From: Clostridiales bacterium
Lineage (GTDB): Bacteria; Bacillota; Clostridia; Tissierellales; GPF-1
Assembly (NCBI GenBank): GCA_013619125.1
Contig: JABXKS010000125.1
Location: forward strand, 1 to 64,000
DNA length: 64,000 nt
Reading direction: 5' to 3'
Part shown: positions 55,336 to 63,514 of the stretch, in pieces
Layout: each line of letters opens with the position of its first letter
How positions within the stretch are numbered: position 1 is the first letter of the stretch
The notes under the pieces: generated by a model
The model's input: the letters and a program-made list of their open reading frames with translations, nothing else
Told to the model about the DNA's origin: nothing
The model's database searches: none
Translations under genes and position numbers: made by a program

Positions 55336-56154
55336 TTTGATCTCCATCGCCCATTGATAAGCTTCATTTTTTTTCACAGAAAAAACGTCTACCGCTTCCT
55401 TTACCAAATCCTTCGTGCTCTTTCCTTCCAGCGCCCATTCCTCCATGGTCCGCACAATCAATTCCTTTGAAATCACTTCTTCCACATGCTCAGCGCCTTC
55501 CAAAACCAAAACAAATTCACCACGTGGGGATTCAAAGGCTTGAATTGCCTCTGCGATCGTTCCCCGATAAACCTCTTCGAATTTCTTGGTCAACTCTCTG
55601 CATACCGCGATTTTTCGATTCCCAAATCCCGCTTCCATATCTAAAAGGACTCCCTTTACTCGATGCGGCGAGGCATAAAAAATCAAGGTCTCTTCAATTT
55701 TTGCCAATTCTGTGATTCGCTCCCGGCGGTTTTTCTTATCATGCGGCAAAAATCCCTCAAAGAAAAATCGACGCGTGGACAATCCACTTGCCACCAAAGC
55801 AATAGAAAAAGCAGTGGGTCCAGGCAACACTTCAAAAGGAATGCCCGCCTCGATCGCCAGTTGCACCAAGTGCTCCCCCGGATCTGAAATCCCAGGCATT
55901 CCCGCATCGGAAATCAAGGCAATCCGCGTTCCTGCCTGCATTTTACGAATCAATTCCGGTCCGCGGCTACGCAAATTATGCTCATGATAACTGATCAAAG
56001 GCTTTTGAATCTCAAAATGCGTCAAAAGCTTTAAACTGTGGCGAGTATCTTCACAGGCGATCATATCCGCATTTTTTAACGCCTCCAAGGTTCGAAGGGT
56101 AATATCCTGCAAATTGCCTATGGGCGTCGGACAAAGCCATAATTTTGTTTCCAT
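55315..56154 (-). CDS. rsmI: 16S rRNA (cytidine-1402 2'-O) methyltransferase
   Basis: 279 aa from the ATG at 56154 behind AAGGAGGG; the in-frame extension to 56238 enters trmN6. Tetrapyrrole-methylase-like fold with LWLCPTPIGNLQDITLRTLEAL, ACEDTRHSLKLL, ISDAGMPGISDPGEHLV and FFEGFLPHDKKNRRERI. Modifies C1402 of 16S rRNA. Order trmN6-rsmI-abrB(divergent) matches B. subtilis yabB-yabC-abrB. Confidence 0.96.
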   Translation of the reverse strand: METKLWLCPTPIGNLQDITLRTLEALKNADMIACEDTRHSLKLLTHFEIQKPLISYHEHNLRSRGPELIRKMQAGTRIALISDAGMPGISDPGEHLVQLAIEAGIPFEVLPGPTAFSIALVASGLSTRRFFFEGFLPHDKKNRRERITELAKIEETLIFYASPHRVKGVLLDMEAGFGNRKIAVCRELTKKFEEVYRGTIAEAIQAFESPRGEFVLVLEGAEHVEEVISKELIVRTMEEWALEGKSTKDLVKEAVDVFSVKKNEAYQWAMEIKEKSRGE

Positions 56155-56167
56155 CGGATCCCTCCTT

Positions 56168-56908
56168 CTATTTTTTCCAAATATCTTCATACGCGCGATG
56201 CACTTCCGGCGTATATTCTCCCTGTTCATCATAGACAAAGAATGGCGGTTCCATGATCAAATCCGATTTCCCCCCCAAGATGCCCTTGATCAGAACAATA
56301 TTGGGTCGCTTTCCCTGTTTGGGGTAAACCAAACGAATCCGCTTAGGCTCGATTCCATATTTTTTCATCAATGTGATAATCTCGACCAAACGCTGTGGCC
56401 GATGAACCATATAAAATCGCCCCTGACTGTTCAGCAGGTAGGCTGCGCTTTCGATCAGCGTTTCCAGGCCCGCTGTAATCTCATGGCGTGCAATGGCCTT
56501 GTGATCCGTCGGATTGACAATCCCGCCGCCAATCGGCTTATAAGGCGGATTCATGGTCACCACGTCGTAGCTATGCGCCTTCTCCCCTTCTCTGACCCTG
56601 GATGCATCTCCGACGCGAATAGAAATCACCTCGTCCAATTCATTCAGCCGAATGGAACGCTGTGCCATTTCTGCGATCTCAGGCTGAATTTCCAGTCCAT
56701 AAATCCTCGCGCCCTTGTTCTTTCCATATAAAAGCAAAGGAATGATGCCATTTCCCGTACAAAGGTCCATCACTTTGGCGCGTTTATTTGCTTCCGCAAA
56801 ATCTGCCAGAAGAACCGCGTCGATTCCGAAACAAAACCAGTCTGGATTTTGAATAATTTGTAATCCTTTTACTTGAAGGTCATCGACCCGTTCATGTGAT
56901 TTAACCAT
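56168..56908 (-). CDS. tRNA1(Val) (adenine-37 N6) methyltransferase family protein
   Basis: 246 aa SAM-dependent methyltransferase, TrmN6/YabB family: FCFGIDAVLLADFA, motif I VMDLCTGNGIIPLLL, the catalytic NPPY motif in VVTMNPPYKPIGGG, and GRFYMVHRPQRL. The NPPY tetrapeptide shows N6-adenine specificity; the exact tRNA target in Bacillota is taken from the family name only. GAGGGG ribosome site. Confidence 0.92.
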   Translation of the reverse strand: MVKSHERVDDLQVKGLQIIQNPDWFCFGIDAVLLADFAEANKRAKVMDLCTGNGIIPLLLYGKNKGARIYGLEIQPEIAEMAQRSIRLNELDEVISIRVGDASRVREGEKAHSYDVVTMNPPYKPIGGGIVNPTDHKAIARHEITAGLETLIESAAYLLNSQGRFYMVHRPQRLVEIITLMKKYGIEPKRIRLVYPKQGKRPNIVLIKGILGGKSDLIMEPPFFVYDEQGEYTPEVHRAYEDIWKK

Positions 56909-56930
56909 ATTTCCCCTCTATAATGAAAAA

Positions 56931-56950
56931 AATCCGCAAATCTGCGGATT
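56931..56950 (-). terminator. Terminator of the ferredoxin gene
   Basis: 8-bp stem AATCCGCA/TGCGGATT with 4-nt loop and T7 on the minus strand. Confidence 0.88.
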
Positions 56951-56964
56951 ATTTCGATTTGCTC

Positions 56965-57126
56965 TTATTCTGGTTGTGGAGCGTCTACTGGGCAAACGTC
57001 CGCGCAAGCACCGCAATCGATGCACGCATCGCTGATTACGTAAATATCTCCCGCAGTGATCGCGCCTACTGGGCACTCTGCTTCACATGCACCGCAAGCG
57101 ATACAATCGTTAGAAATTTTATACAT
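56965..57126 (-). CDS. 2[4Fe-4S] ferredoxin
   Basis: 53 aa clostridial-type ferredoxin. Two complete cluster motifs CxxCxxCxxxCP: Cys8, 11, 14, 18 and Cys35, 38, 41, 45. The two halves are internal duplicates. Start codon 5-6 nt after AGGAGGTG. Low-potential electron carrier of anaerobic metabolism. Inserted between ricT and trmN6, where B. subtilis has yabA; no ferredoxin is there in Bacillus. RicT family complexes carry Fe-S clusters, but a link is speculation. Confidence 0.97.
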   Translation of the reverse strand: MYKISNDCIACGACEAECPVGAITAGDIYVISDACIDCGACADVCPVDAPQPE

Positions 57127-57196
57127 TCGATTCACCTCCTTGGCTTTCCGATAATACTATATCATTTCTTTTCATTCTTGAAAACAAGAATTTCAA

Positions 57197-58333
57197 CTAT
57201 TCTTCCTTCTTCTTTTCCGGCACTGCCGATTTGTTAGGATTCGGTCGGCGTCTCCCGCTACGTCTTCGTTTGCTTCCCCGCGATTGGCTTCGGTCCTTCC
57301 CATCGATCCCCGTCAATTTTTTATTGATGCTTGAGGTTGGAATCTGATCGCGCTTCGCCTGTGGCAGCTTCATTTTCTTCGGTGCTTCTTCCGCTGGCTT
57401 TTCAACAATATCAGACTTCTCCGCTTCCGTTTTTGGCTCCTCGTACAAGTCGTCCAAGAAGTCATTCACCGCATTCAGATCAATCTTTGATTCGAATTTT
57501 CCCTTTGGCTTCGGTTCCGGTTTTTTATACATGGAGACTTCTTTCGAATCATAGGTTATGAATTGATCAGGACCCCGTTCATTTCGAAAACGGACCTTAA
57601 CCTTCCCTCGTAAAATATCCAAATCAAAAACCTTGCCCACACCATCAGGCGTATCTACCATCTTGTTGACTTTTGGCAATTCTTTCAGCAATTCGACATA
57701 ATGCTCATGCTCATAATTCAAGCAACACATCAAACGGCCGCATACCCCAGATACCTTGGTCGGATTCAAGGAGAGGTTCTGATTTTTTGCCATCTTGATC
57801 GAGACTGGCGCAAACTCGCCCAGAAAACTATTGCAACACAATTGACGCCCGCAAGAACCCATGCCGCCAACGATTTTCGCCTCATCGCGAACACCAATTT
57901 GACGAAGCTCAATTCTGGTTCGGAATACACCCGCCAAATCCTTGACCAGCTCCCGAAAATCCACTCGCCCATCAGCGGTGAAATAGAAAATGATCTTGTT
58001 GTTGTCGAAGGTATACTCCACATCAACCAATTTCATTTCCAGTCCGTGTTTGTCAATCCGTTCCTGACAAAGCTGAAAGGCATTTGGCACTTTTTCTTTG
58101 TTTTGTTTGTGGACCTTTCGATCCTCCTCCGTTGCAATCCGAATAACCGCTTTGAGGGGATGACTCATTTCCTGTTCCGAAATTTCTTTCGGTCCGCTCA
58201 CCACATCTCCAAACTCTAATCCGCGTGCGGTTTCAACGATAACTTGATTTCCCGCTGCTATATCCAGATCGCCCGGCGTGAAATAATAAATTTTACCCGC
58301 TTGTTTAAAGCGTATGCCTACGATCGTTTCCAC
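57197..58333 (-). CDS. ricT: RicT/YaaT-type PSP1 domain protein
   Basis: 378 aa from a GTG at 58333, 6 nt after AGGAGG. PSP1 domain with YTFDNNKIIFYFTADGRVDFRELVKDLAGVFRTRIELRQIGVRDEAK, and the Cys-rich signature GGMGSCGRQLCCNSFL and VCGRLMCCLNYE. In B. subtilis YaaT (RicT) with RicA and RicF forms an Fe-S complex that affects RNase Y and mRNA maturation. The C-terminal ~100 residues are a basic, low-complexity tail (RGSKRRRSGRRRPNPN) longer than in Bacillus, suggesting RNA contact. Overlaps holB by 29 bp. Confidence 0.93.
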   Translation of the reverse strand: METIVGIRFKQAGKIYYFTPGDLDIAAGNQVIVETARGLEFGDVVSGPKEISEQEMSHPLKAVIRIATEEDRKVHKQNKEKVPNAFQLCQERIDKHGLEMKLVDVEYTFDNNKIIFYFTADGRVDFRELVKDLAGVFRTRIELRQIGVRDEAKIVGGMGSCGRQLCCNSFLGEFAPVSIKMAKNQNLSLNPTKVSGVCGRLMCCLNYEHEHYVELLKELPKVNKMVDTPDGVGKVFDLDILRGKVKVRFRNERGPDQFITYDSKEVSMYKKPEPKPKGKFESKIDLNAVNDFLDDLYEEPKTEAEKSDIVEKPAEEAPKKMKLPQAKRDQIPTSSINKKLTGIDGKDRSQSRGSKRRRSGRRRPNPNKSAVPEKKKEE

Positions 58334-59294
58334 TGATTTCCTCCTGAATAATTCGGAACATTTGCTGAAGCCCAACCGTTAAATTGAGATTCCGTCGCAA
58401 CTGATCCTTTGTCTGAATAATCTGTTCTATTATACCATAGATCGCGCTTTCTGACACCCTTCGAGCGGTCTCTTTGACCTGAATGCGACGAGCCGGATTC
58501 AAAATCCGTTTATCATCTCGTGTGGTTTGCATCACCAGCACATCCCGGAAAAAATTCAAAAAATCATTCAAGATGGCATCCGCCTCTCCCTTTCGCTTTT
58601 CAAAAAGCGCGAGAAAGGGAACGATCTGCAAGGATTGTGTCGACAACAAGTAGGACAAGGCTTGCTCCGCAGCCTCCTGAAGAGCTTGAAATTCCTTCGA
58701 CTCCAAAAGTGAAATGGCATGTCCCGGCCGCCCTTCTGAAAGGCGGGCAAGTTTTGTTGCCGTATCTGCTTCAACACCGCGTTTTTGCAAAGCATCAACC
58801 AATTCTTGCTCTTCCACTGGATAAAACCGTATGGCCTGTACCCGGCTTCGAATAGTCGGCAAAAGCCCCTGCGGGTTAGCCGTTACCAGAATAATCACCG
58901 TTTGCGGTGGCGGCTCCTCGAGGCTCTTCAATAGGGCATTTTGCGCGGAAGCGGTCAGTTTGTCCGCATCATCAAAGAGGAAAATCTTGTATCCCCCTTC
59001 GTAAGAACGAATCTGTAGCTCATGAATCGCCCGTTCCGCTTGCTCCCGCTTGATCGACTTGCCTTCCGGTTCGTACATATGAAAGTCGGGATGATTCCCC
59101 GCGGCAAACATCTGACAACTATGGCAGAGGCCACAGCGGCTCTCTTCTTGCTGACACAGCAAATCCATAGCAAAGTTGAAGGCCATCTTCTTTTTCCCGA
59201 CGGCCTCCGGTCCTTCAAAACAATATCCATGGGCGACTCGGTTGGATCGAACCGCCTCCATCATCTGTTCCTGCTGCGCTTGATGTCCTATCAT
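58305..59294 (-). CDS. holB: DNA polymerase III delta-prime subunit
   Basis: 329 aa from the ATG at 59294 (GAGGAG, about 7 nt). Clamp-loader AAA+ family: IGHQAQQEQMMEAVRSNRVAHGYCFEGPEAVGKKKMA, zinc module CGLCHSCQMF (Cys pair CxxC), LFDDADKLTASAQNALLKSLEEPP and the SRC-like motif TIRSRVQAI. Walker A is degenerate (GPEAVGKKKM), usual for delta-prime. Lies between darA and ricT as in B. subtilis (where yaaR intervenes). Confidence 0.95.
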   Translation of the reverse strand: MIGHQAQQEQMMEAVRSNRVAHGYCFEGPEAVGKKKMAFNFAMDLLCQQEESRCGLCHSCQMFAAGNHPDFHMYEPEGKSIKREQAERAIHELQIRSYEGGYKIFLFDDADKLTASAQNALLKSLEEPPPQTVIILVTANPQGLLPTIRSRVQAIRFYPVEEQELVDALQKRGVEADTATKLARLSEGRPGHAISLLESKEFQALQEAAEQALSYLLSTQSLQIVPFLALFEKRKGEADAILNDFLNFFRDVLVMQTTRDDKRILNPARRIQVKETARRVSESAIYGIIEQIIQTKDQLRRNLNLTVGLQQMFRIIQEEISGNDRRHTL

Positions 59295-59307
59295 AGTAAA
59301 CTCCTCG

Positions 59308-59637
59308 CTAAAACTGTTCAAATTGATCCACATCAAGAACAAAAACAACCGCGCCGCCAACCTTGACGTCTACCAAATATGGCAGATAAACCCCAGAGCC
59401 CCAAGACGCGCTGGTGGTTGTGTTTCTCGTGACAATTCTCATCTCGCAATTCTCTTTGATCAACGCCAGCACTTCATCGACACGATCTCTCTTGACGCCT
59501 GTTAAAAGGGTCGTGTTTCCATCCTTCAAGAATCCGCCTGTCGATGCAAGTCGTGTTACGCCAAATCCATTTTCGATTAATATAGTCTGTAATGCATGGG
59601 CATCTTGATCCTGAACAATCGCAATCACAAGCTTCAT
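59308..59637 (-). CDS. darA: PII-like cyclic-di-AMP receptor DarA (YaaQ)
   Basis: 109 aa PII-like protein: MKLVIAIVQDQDAHALQTILI, GFGVTRLASTGGFLKDGNTTLLTGVKRDRVDEVLALI and the C-terminal VKVGGAVVFVLDVDQFEQF. Matches YaaQ/DarA, which binds c-di-AMP as a trimer in Bacillota. Its ATG overlaps the tmk stop by 4 bp. Downstream effector unknown. Confidence 0.95.
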   Translation of the reverse strand: MKLVIAIVQDQDAHALQTILIENGFGVTRLASTGGFLKDGNTTLLTGVKRDRVDEVLALIKENCEMRIVTRNTTTSASWGSGVYLPYLVDVKVGGAVVFVLDVDQFEQF

Positions 59638-60326
59638 TCCATCGCCTCCTCAATAATCTTTTCCTTCTTTAAATGAGATACTATTTCTTGATGAATCTCT
59701 TCTATGGTTTTTAGTCGACCATCCTCAACACAACGAATTCGTATCCACTGATATTTTTCCGCCACTTCGCAGGCCGTTTGATACGAAGCCTCCATATAGG
59801 CTTCGTCCCGTTCATGAATATCCTTTTCTTCGCTTCCATCTGCCTTGTTCTTCCGGTTTTCCCGCAAACGATGAGAAACCTCCGGCAGCATATCCAAAAA
59901 GAAAATCAAGCGCGGCTTCGGCAATCCCATAATCCCATATTCAAACTTCTCCACCCAACTTAAGAATGCTTCCCGCTCAACGGGATCGTCAATCTTGGCC
60001 GCCTGATGAATCATGTTCGATGGAATATAGCGATCTGCCAGAATAATGGTTCCCGCCTCGTACGCCTCTTTCCAATCGGTTCTAAAACTAGCAAATCGAT
60101 CGACGGAAAATAGCACAGATGCCGCATATGCGCTTACATCAGACGGCTTTTTGCCAAAGGCGCCGGATAAGTATAGCCGCACCGGAGCCGAATACTCTTC
60201 TTTATAGTTGGGAAAACTTACCGATTCAAATACTGTCCCGGCGGATTGAAAAAAAACTTTCAACAGATTTGTCTGCGTTTCTTTTCCCGCACCATCACTT
60301 CCCTCGATGACGATTAGATTTCCCAT
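59634..60326 (-). CDS. tmk: Thymidylate kinase
   Basis: 230 aa from the ATG at 60326; a GTG three codons upstream is also possible. P-loop GNLIVIEGSDGAGKETQTN, the DR(Y) motif in ILADRYIPSNMIHQAAKI, and FLDMLPEVSHRLRENRKNK as lid region. dTMP phosphorylation. GKETQ instead of GKSTQ in the P-loop is a variant seen in some anaerobes. Order tmk-darA-holB-ricT is conserved with Bacillus. Confidence 0.93.
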   Translation of the reverse strand: MGNLIVIEGSDGAGKETQTNLLKVFFQSAGTVFESVSFPNYKEEYSAPVRLYLSGAFGKKPSDVSAYAASVLFSVDRFASFRTDWKEAYEAGTIILADRYIPSNMIHQAAKIDDPVEREAFLSWVEKFEYGIMGLPKPRLIFFLDMLPEVSHRLRENRKNKADGSEEKDIHERDEAYMEASYQTACEVAEKYQWIRIRCVEDGRLKTIEEIHQEIVSHLKKEKIIEEAME

Positions 60327-60337
60327 CTTCTCCACTC

Positions 60338-62116
60338 CTATTCAACCTGGGAGCCATCCTTTGACTCGATAACCTCTTCAAAGTGCGCCAGAAAGGCCAT
60401 GAGCTCCCTCGTAGATTCTTCAATTGAAAACTGATTGCTTTCTTCTCCATGATACCAGATTGGCGGCAAGAAAAAAATCTCTTTAAATCGTTTCTTCCAT
60501 TCATTTAATACCCCTAAACGCTCCGCAAAGGGCAGGCCCTCGTAATAAAGTTCCGGCGTGTCTTGAATCATCGTCAACACCTTTTCTTTTTCCACATTTG
60601 AAAGAAACTCTCGATATCCTTGATATTGTCGAATTCGCTCGATTCCGAAAATGGTTTTTTCTTCCGACCACTTGATCAAATACATGATCATGCCCGCCGA
60701 ACCCAACGCCAACAGAAAGCCGAAAAAATGCTGCAACACTATCGCATACACCGCCAGCAAAGCCAAGGACAACAATCCAACAATCCGTTTGCTGCTCCGA
60801 TCCCCGCTTTCACTCCATCGAATCGCTAACAATTGAATTGCGATCAAAATCAGGGATAGAACCGCCCCAAACCAGCCACGATAACTCTCAAATACCACGC
60901 GTAGCCAAAAGAATGAAATCGGCAAACTCGCGAAAACGGTGAGCCCCACCTCATTCTTGGTTTGATGGTTTTTAAAAAACGCCTTGGGACCCACGCTGTA
61001 TTCCGCTTTCAGATGATGAGTCAATTCCTCAAAATGAAGAAAGAAACGTCCTCGCAAATCTTCCAAGCGGACCCGATGACCATTTCCATATTCGTCAAAC
61101 AAAAGACTAAAGAGCCGCAATTCATAAGCGGACGATTCCGTTGGCAATCTTCGTACCAAGGTAAGCGCCGCGCCATCTTTCCCTCCCAAACCCGAAAAGT
61201 TTGTATAGAAGTGAATCCAACCGCGGTTTGCCCATTGAAGCAGAAGAACACTGAGGTCCCTGCTTACAACCGTTCTTGAAAACAAGTAATGGATTTCAGC
61301 CGGCGATGCTTCCGGCGGGGGTGTTGTGCGAGAAATCGGCTCTTTGAGCTTTTCTTTCCACCAAAACCACCAACCAATGGCCATTAAAAGTGCTCCTATT
61401 GTCAGGCCAAACTCCCAACTTGCTGTTTCTTCATAAAAAGTGCTCAGAGGCATCGCCTCGGAAAAAGTACCTTCCGGAAGCTGTACGCCAATCGATATCG
61501 ATTCACCTGGCACCAAAAAATATTGTGATTTCCCCGCTACTTGATTTCCCTCCACACTGATCAGCATCGTCTCCCGACTAGCGACTTGCTTTCTAGCGGA
61601 TTGCACAGCAACCATCTCCGGAAGAATCCGTGTTGGAAACTCAATCTGAAAGCGCGCATGATTGATATAGGTATTCCAGTCTGGTGCAATAATCGATAAA
61701 TAAAAGAAATCCGAATCAGGTTCTTGGTCCTGACCGCCACGAAGCACATATTTCAACTGAAAATTTTCAACACCAGAAAAAGAGCCACTTGGCTTTTTCA
61801 TGGTGAGAACCACTTCATTTCGTTTCCATACAGAATCGATTTCAACTCCGACTCCCTGGATCTGATCAATCTCAAATCTTTGATTGTCCACCAGCAAAGG
61901 GATCGTCCTCTTTATCGAATTCCCAGCGGTATCAAATATCATATTCACCTCTTCTGTGACCTGAATTTGATGACTTCGATCGACCACTGCCGATACAAAA
62001 ATCGAGTCGACTTCATAGACGTCTGCATTCGCATAGCCCGCTATGCTTCCAGACAAGAAAACCATCAAACTTATGATGAATAATAAATAACCCGCTTTTC
62101 TTTTTTTACTCGACAT
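60338..62116 (-). CDS. DUF2207 membrane protein
   Basis: 592 aa. Signal peptide, then an extracellular beta-rich DUF2207 domain (about 35-250: VSAVVDRSHQIQVTEEVNM; NFQLKYVLRGG), a membrane helix (about 258-275: IGALLMAIGWWFWW), a cytoplasmic segment with PPPEASPAEIHYLFSRTV, two to four more helices (about 425-500), and a soluble C-terminus. Family function unknown, common in Bacillota. It is inserted between yaaO-like and tmk; AAGGAGG ribosome site. Only 11 bp separate it from tmk, so they are co-transcribed. Confidence 0.88.
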   Translation of the reverse strand: MSSKKRKAGYLLFIISLMVFLSGSIAGYANADVYEVDSIFVSAVVDRSHQIQVTEEVNMIFDTAGNSIKRTIPLLVDNQRFEIDQIQGVGVEIDSVWKRNEVVLTMKKPSGSFSGVENFQLKYVLRGGQDQEPDSDFFYLSIIAPDWNTYINHARFQIEFPTRILPEMVAVQSARKQVASRETMLISVEGNQVAGKSQYFLVPGESISIGVQLPEGTFSEAMPLSTFYEETASWEFGLTIGALLMAIGWWFWWKEKLKEPISRTTPPPEASPAEIHYLFSRTVVSRDLSVLLLQWANRGWIHFYTNFSGLGGKDGAALTLVRRLPTESSAYELRLFSLLFDEYGNGHRVRLEDLRGRFFLHFEELTHHLKAEYSVGPKAFFKNHQTKNEVGLTVFASLPISFFWLRVVFESYRGWFGAVLSLILIAIQLLAIRWSESGDRSSKRIVGLLSLALLAVYAIVLQHFFGFLLALGSAGMIMYLIKWSEEKTIFGIERIRQYQGYREFLSNVEKEKVLTMIQDTPELYYEGLPFAERLGVLNEWKKRFKEIFFLPPIWYHGEESNQFSIEESTRELMAFLAHFEEVIESKDGSQVE

Positions 62117-62152
62117 ATGAATTCCTCCTTGCTCATGGAATTCTTACCCATT

Positions 62153-63514
62153 TTATTCACAAACTATGGATATTCTGTCATTTCCTCCAATTATTCTACC
62201 TTTTTTCTCTTTTAACCAGCTTAGGTATAAAGCAATCTCTTTCGTCATCCGTTCTCCTGCGAGAATCACCGGAATTCCCGGTGGATAGGGTGTCAGATTC
62301 TCGGCGAGAATCTCTCCAATGCTCTCCTCGATGGGTACGAACGAGCGCTTTGCTCGACGCGCTTGAAGCGTTGTCATTACCCGCTCCGGAATCTCTTGAA
62401 TCATCCAGGGTTTAATCGAGTCTCCATTCAAGTCATCGCCTATAGGGAGCGCCTCCAAAGCCTTTGCCAAAACCGTCCAATCCGCACGATTCTGATAGGG
62501 CGCACCCATCAAAAGCACAAGGTCTCCCTGCTGCCACTCCGGTTCAACCCCCGAAGCGCGCAAGGCTTGAACCAAATCTGGACCCGAAAGCCCTCGTCCC
62601 AATGCGGAAATCAAAAATTTATAGGGATCCTGCCGTTTTCCTTCCAATAATTCAATCCCAGGCAGGGCGCGAATCGCCTCCCGGCAAATTTCAAGGGCAG
62701 GCAATTCCTCCGGATCGTGTTGCTCGCTCATCCAATGAAGCGCTTCCTCTATCCCCAATAGCAAGAGATAGGAAGGCGAGCTGGTCTGGGTTCGCCGCAA
62801 AGCCTCTCGAATCCACGCTTCCGGCACAACATCGCTTCCCCGATGCAACAGCGCGGTCTGGGTCGGCGCCGGCAACATTTTGTGGGCACTTTGCACCACG
62901 AGATCCGCTCCCATCTCCACTGCCGATTGCGGCAAAGAAGGGAAAAATGAAAAATGCGCCCCATGGGCTTCATCTACAATGCTGATCACCCCATGTTCCC
63001 GGCAAATCGCGATCAAAGATTGAAGGTCCCAACAGACGCCTTCGTAGGTCGGATACGTAAACACCGCAGCCGCTGGTTTTTTTGCTTCGATTGTTTGGCG
63101 AAAGAGTACCGGATCCGGCCCAGCCAGCAACCCGCTTTTCTCTTGGAGCGGCATCAGGTAGATCGGATCAGCTCCCGCAAATTCAATCCCATAATGGATG
63201 GACTGGTGAGCATTCCTCGGCACAACCACAGAATCTCCCGGCGCCAATGCAGCAAGAAGAGCCGCCTGCAATCCGCCAGTTGACCCATTGACCAAATAAT
63301 AGGTATCCTTCGCCCCGTAGATCCGGGCCGCTTGATTTTGACTCGCTTGAATGATCCCGTTGGGATCGTGCAGATCATCCGTCCCCGGTATCTCGGTAAA
63401 GTCCCATTCCAAGGGCAAGAAAAAATCCTGCCGCCCCTTGTGGCCGGGCATATGAAAACGAGTTCGATTTTCCTTCATTACTCGTTGAAGTCCGTCTTTC
63501 AGTGGCGTTTTCAT
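62153..63514 (-). CDS. Orn/Lys/Arg decarboxylase-family PLP enzyme (YaaO-like)
   Basis: 453 aa, fold type I PLP enzyme. Start at the ATG 63514, which overlaps the stop of the upstream gene by 4 bp; a much longer open frame to 63952 crosses that gene and is rejected. Motifs: RFHMPGHKGR, EIPGTDDLHDPNGIIQASQ, YLVNGSTGGLQAALLA, SIVDEAHGAHFSF and the PLP lysine in QSAHKMLPAPTQTALLH. Short relative to full-length inducible decarboxylases (700+), like YaaO/SpeA-type proteins. Substrate (arginine, lysine or ornithine) cannot be told. Upstream of tmk as in B. subtilis. Confidence 0.92.
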   Translation of the reverse strand: MKTPLKDGLQRVMKENRTRFHMPGHKGRQDFFLPLEWDFTEIPGTDDLHDPNGIIQASQNQAARIYGAKDTYYLVNGSTGGLQAALLAALAPGDSVVVPRNAHQSIHYGIEFAGADPIYLMPLQEKSGLLAGPDPVLFRQTIEAKKPAAAVFTYPTYEGVCWDLQSLIAICREHGVISIVDEAHGAHFSFFPSLPQSAVEMGADLVVQSAHKMLPAPTQTALLHRGSDVVPEAWIREALRRTQTSSPSYLLLLGIEEALHWMSEQHDPEELPALEICREAIRALPGIELLEGKRQDPYKFLISALGRGLSGPDLVQALRASGVEPEWQQGDLVLLMGAPYQNRADWTVLAKALEALPIGDDLNGDSIKPWMIQEIPERVMTTLQARRAKRSFVPIEESIGEILAENLTPYPPGIPVILAGERMTKEIALYLSWLKEKKGRIIGGNDRISIVCE

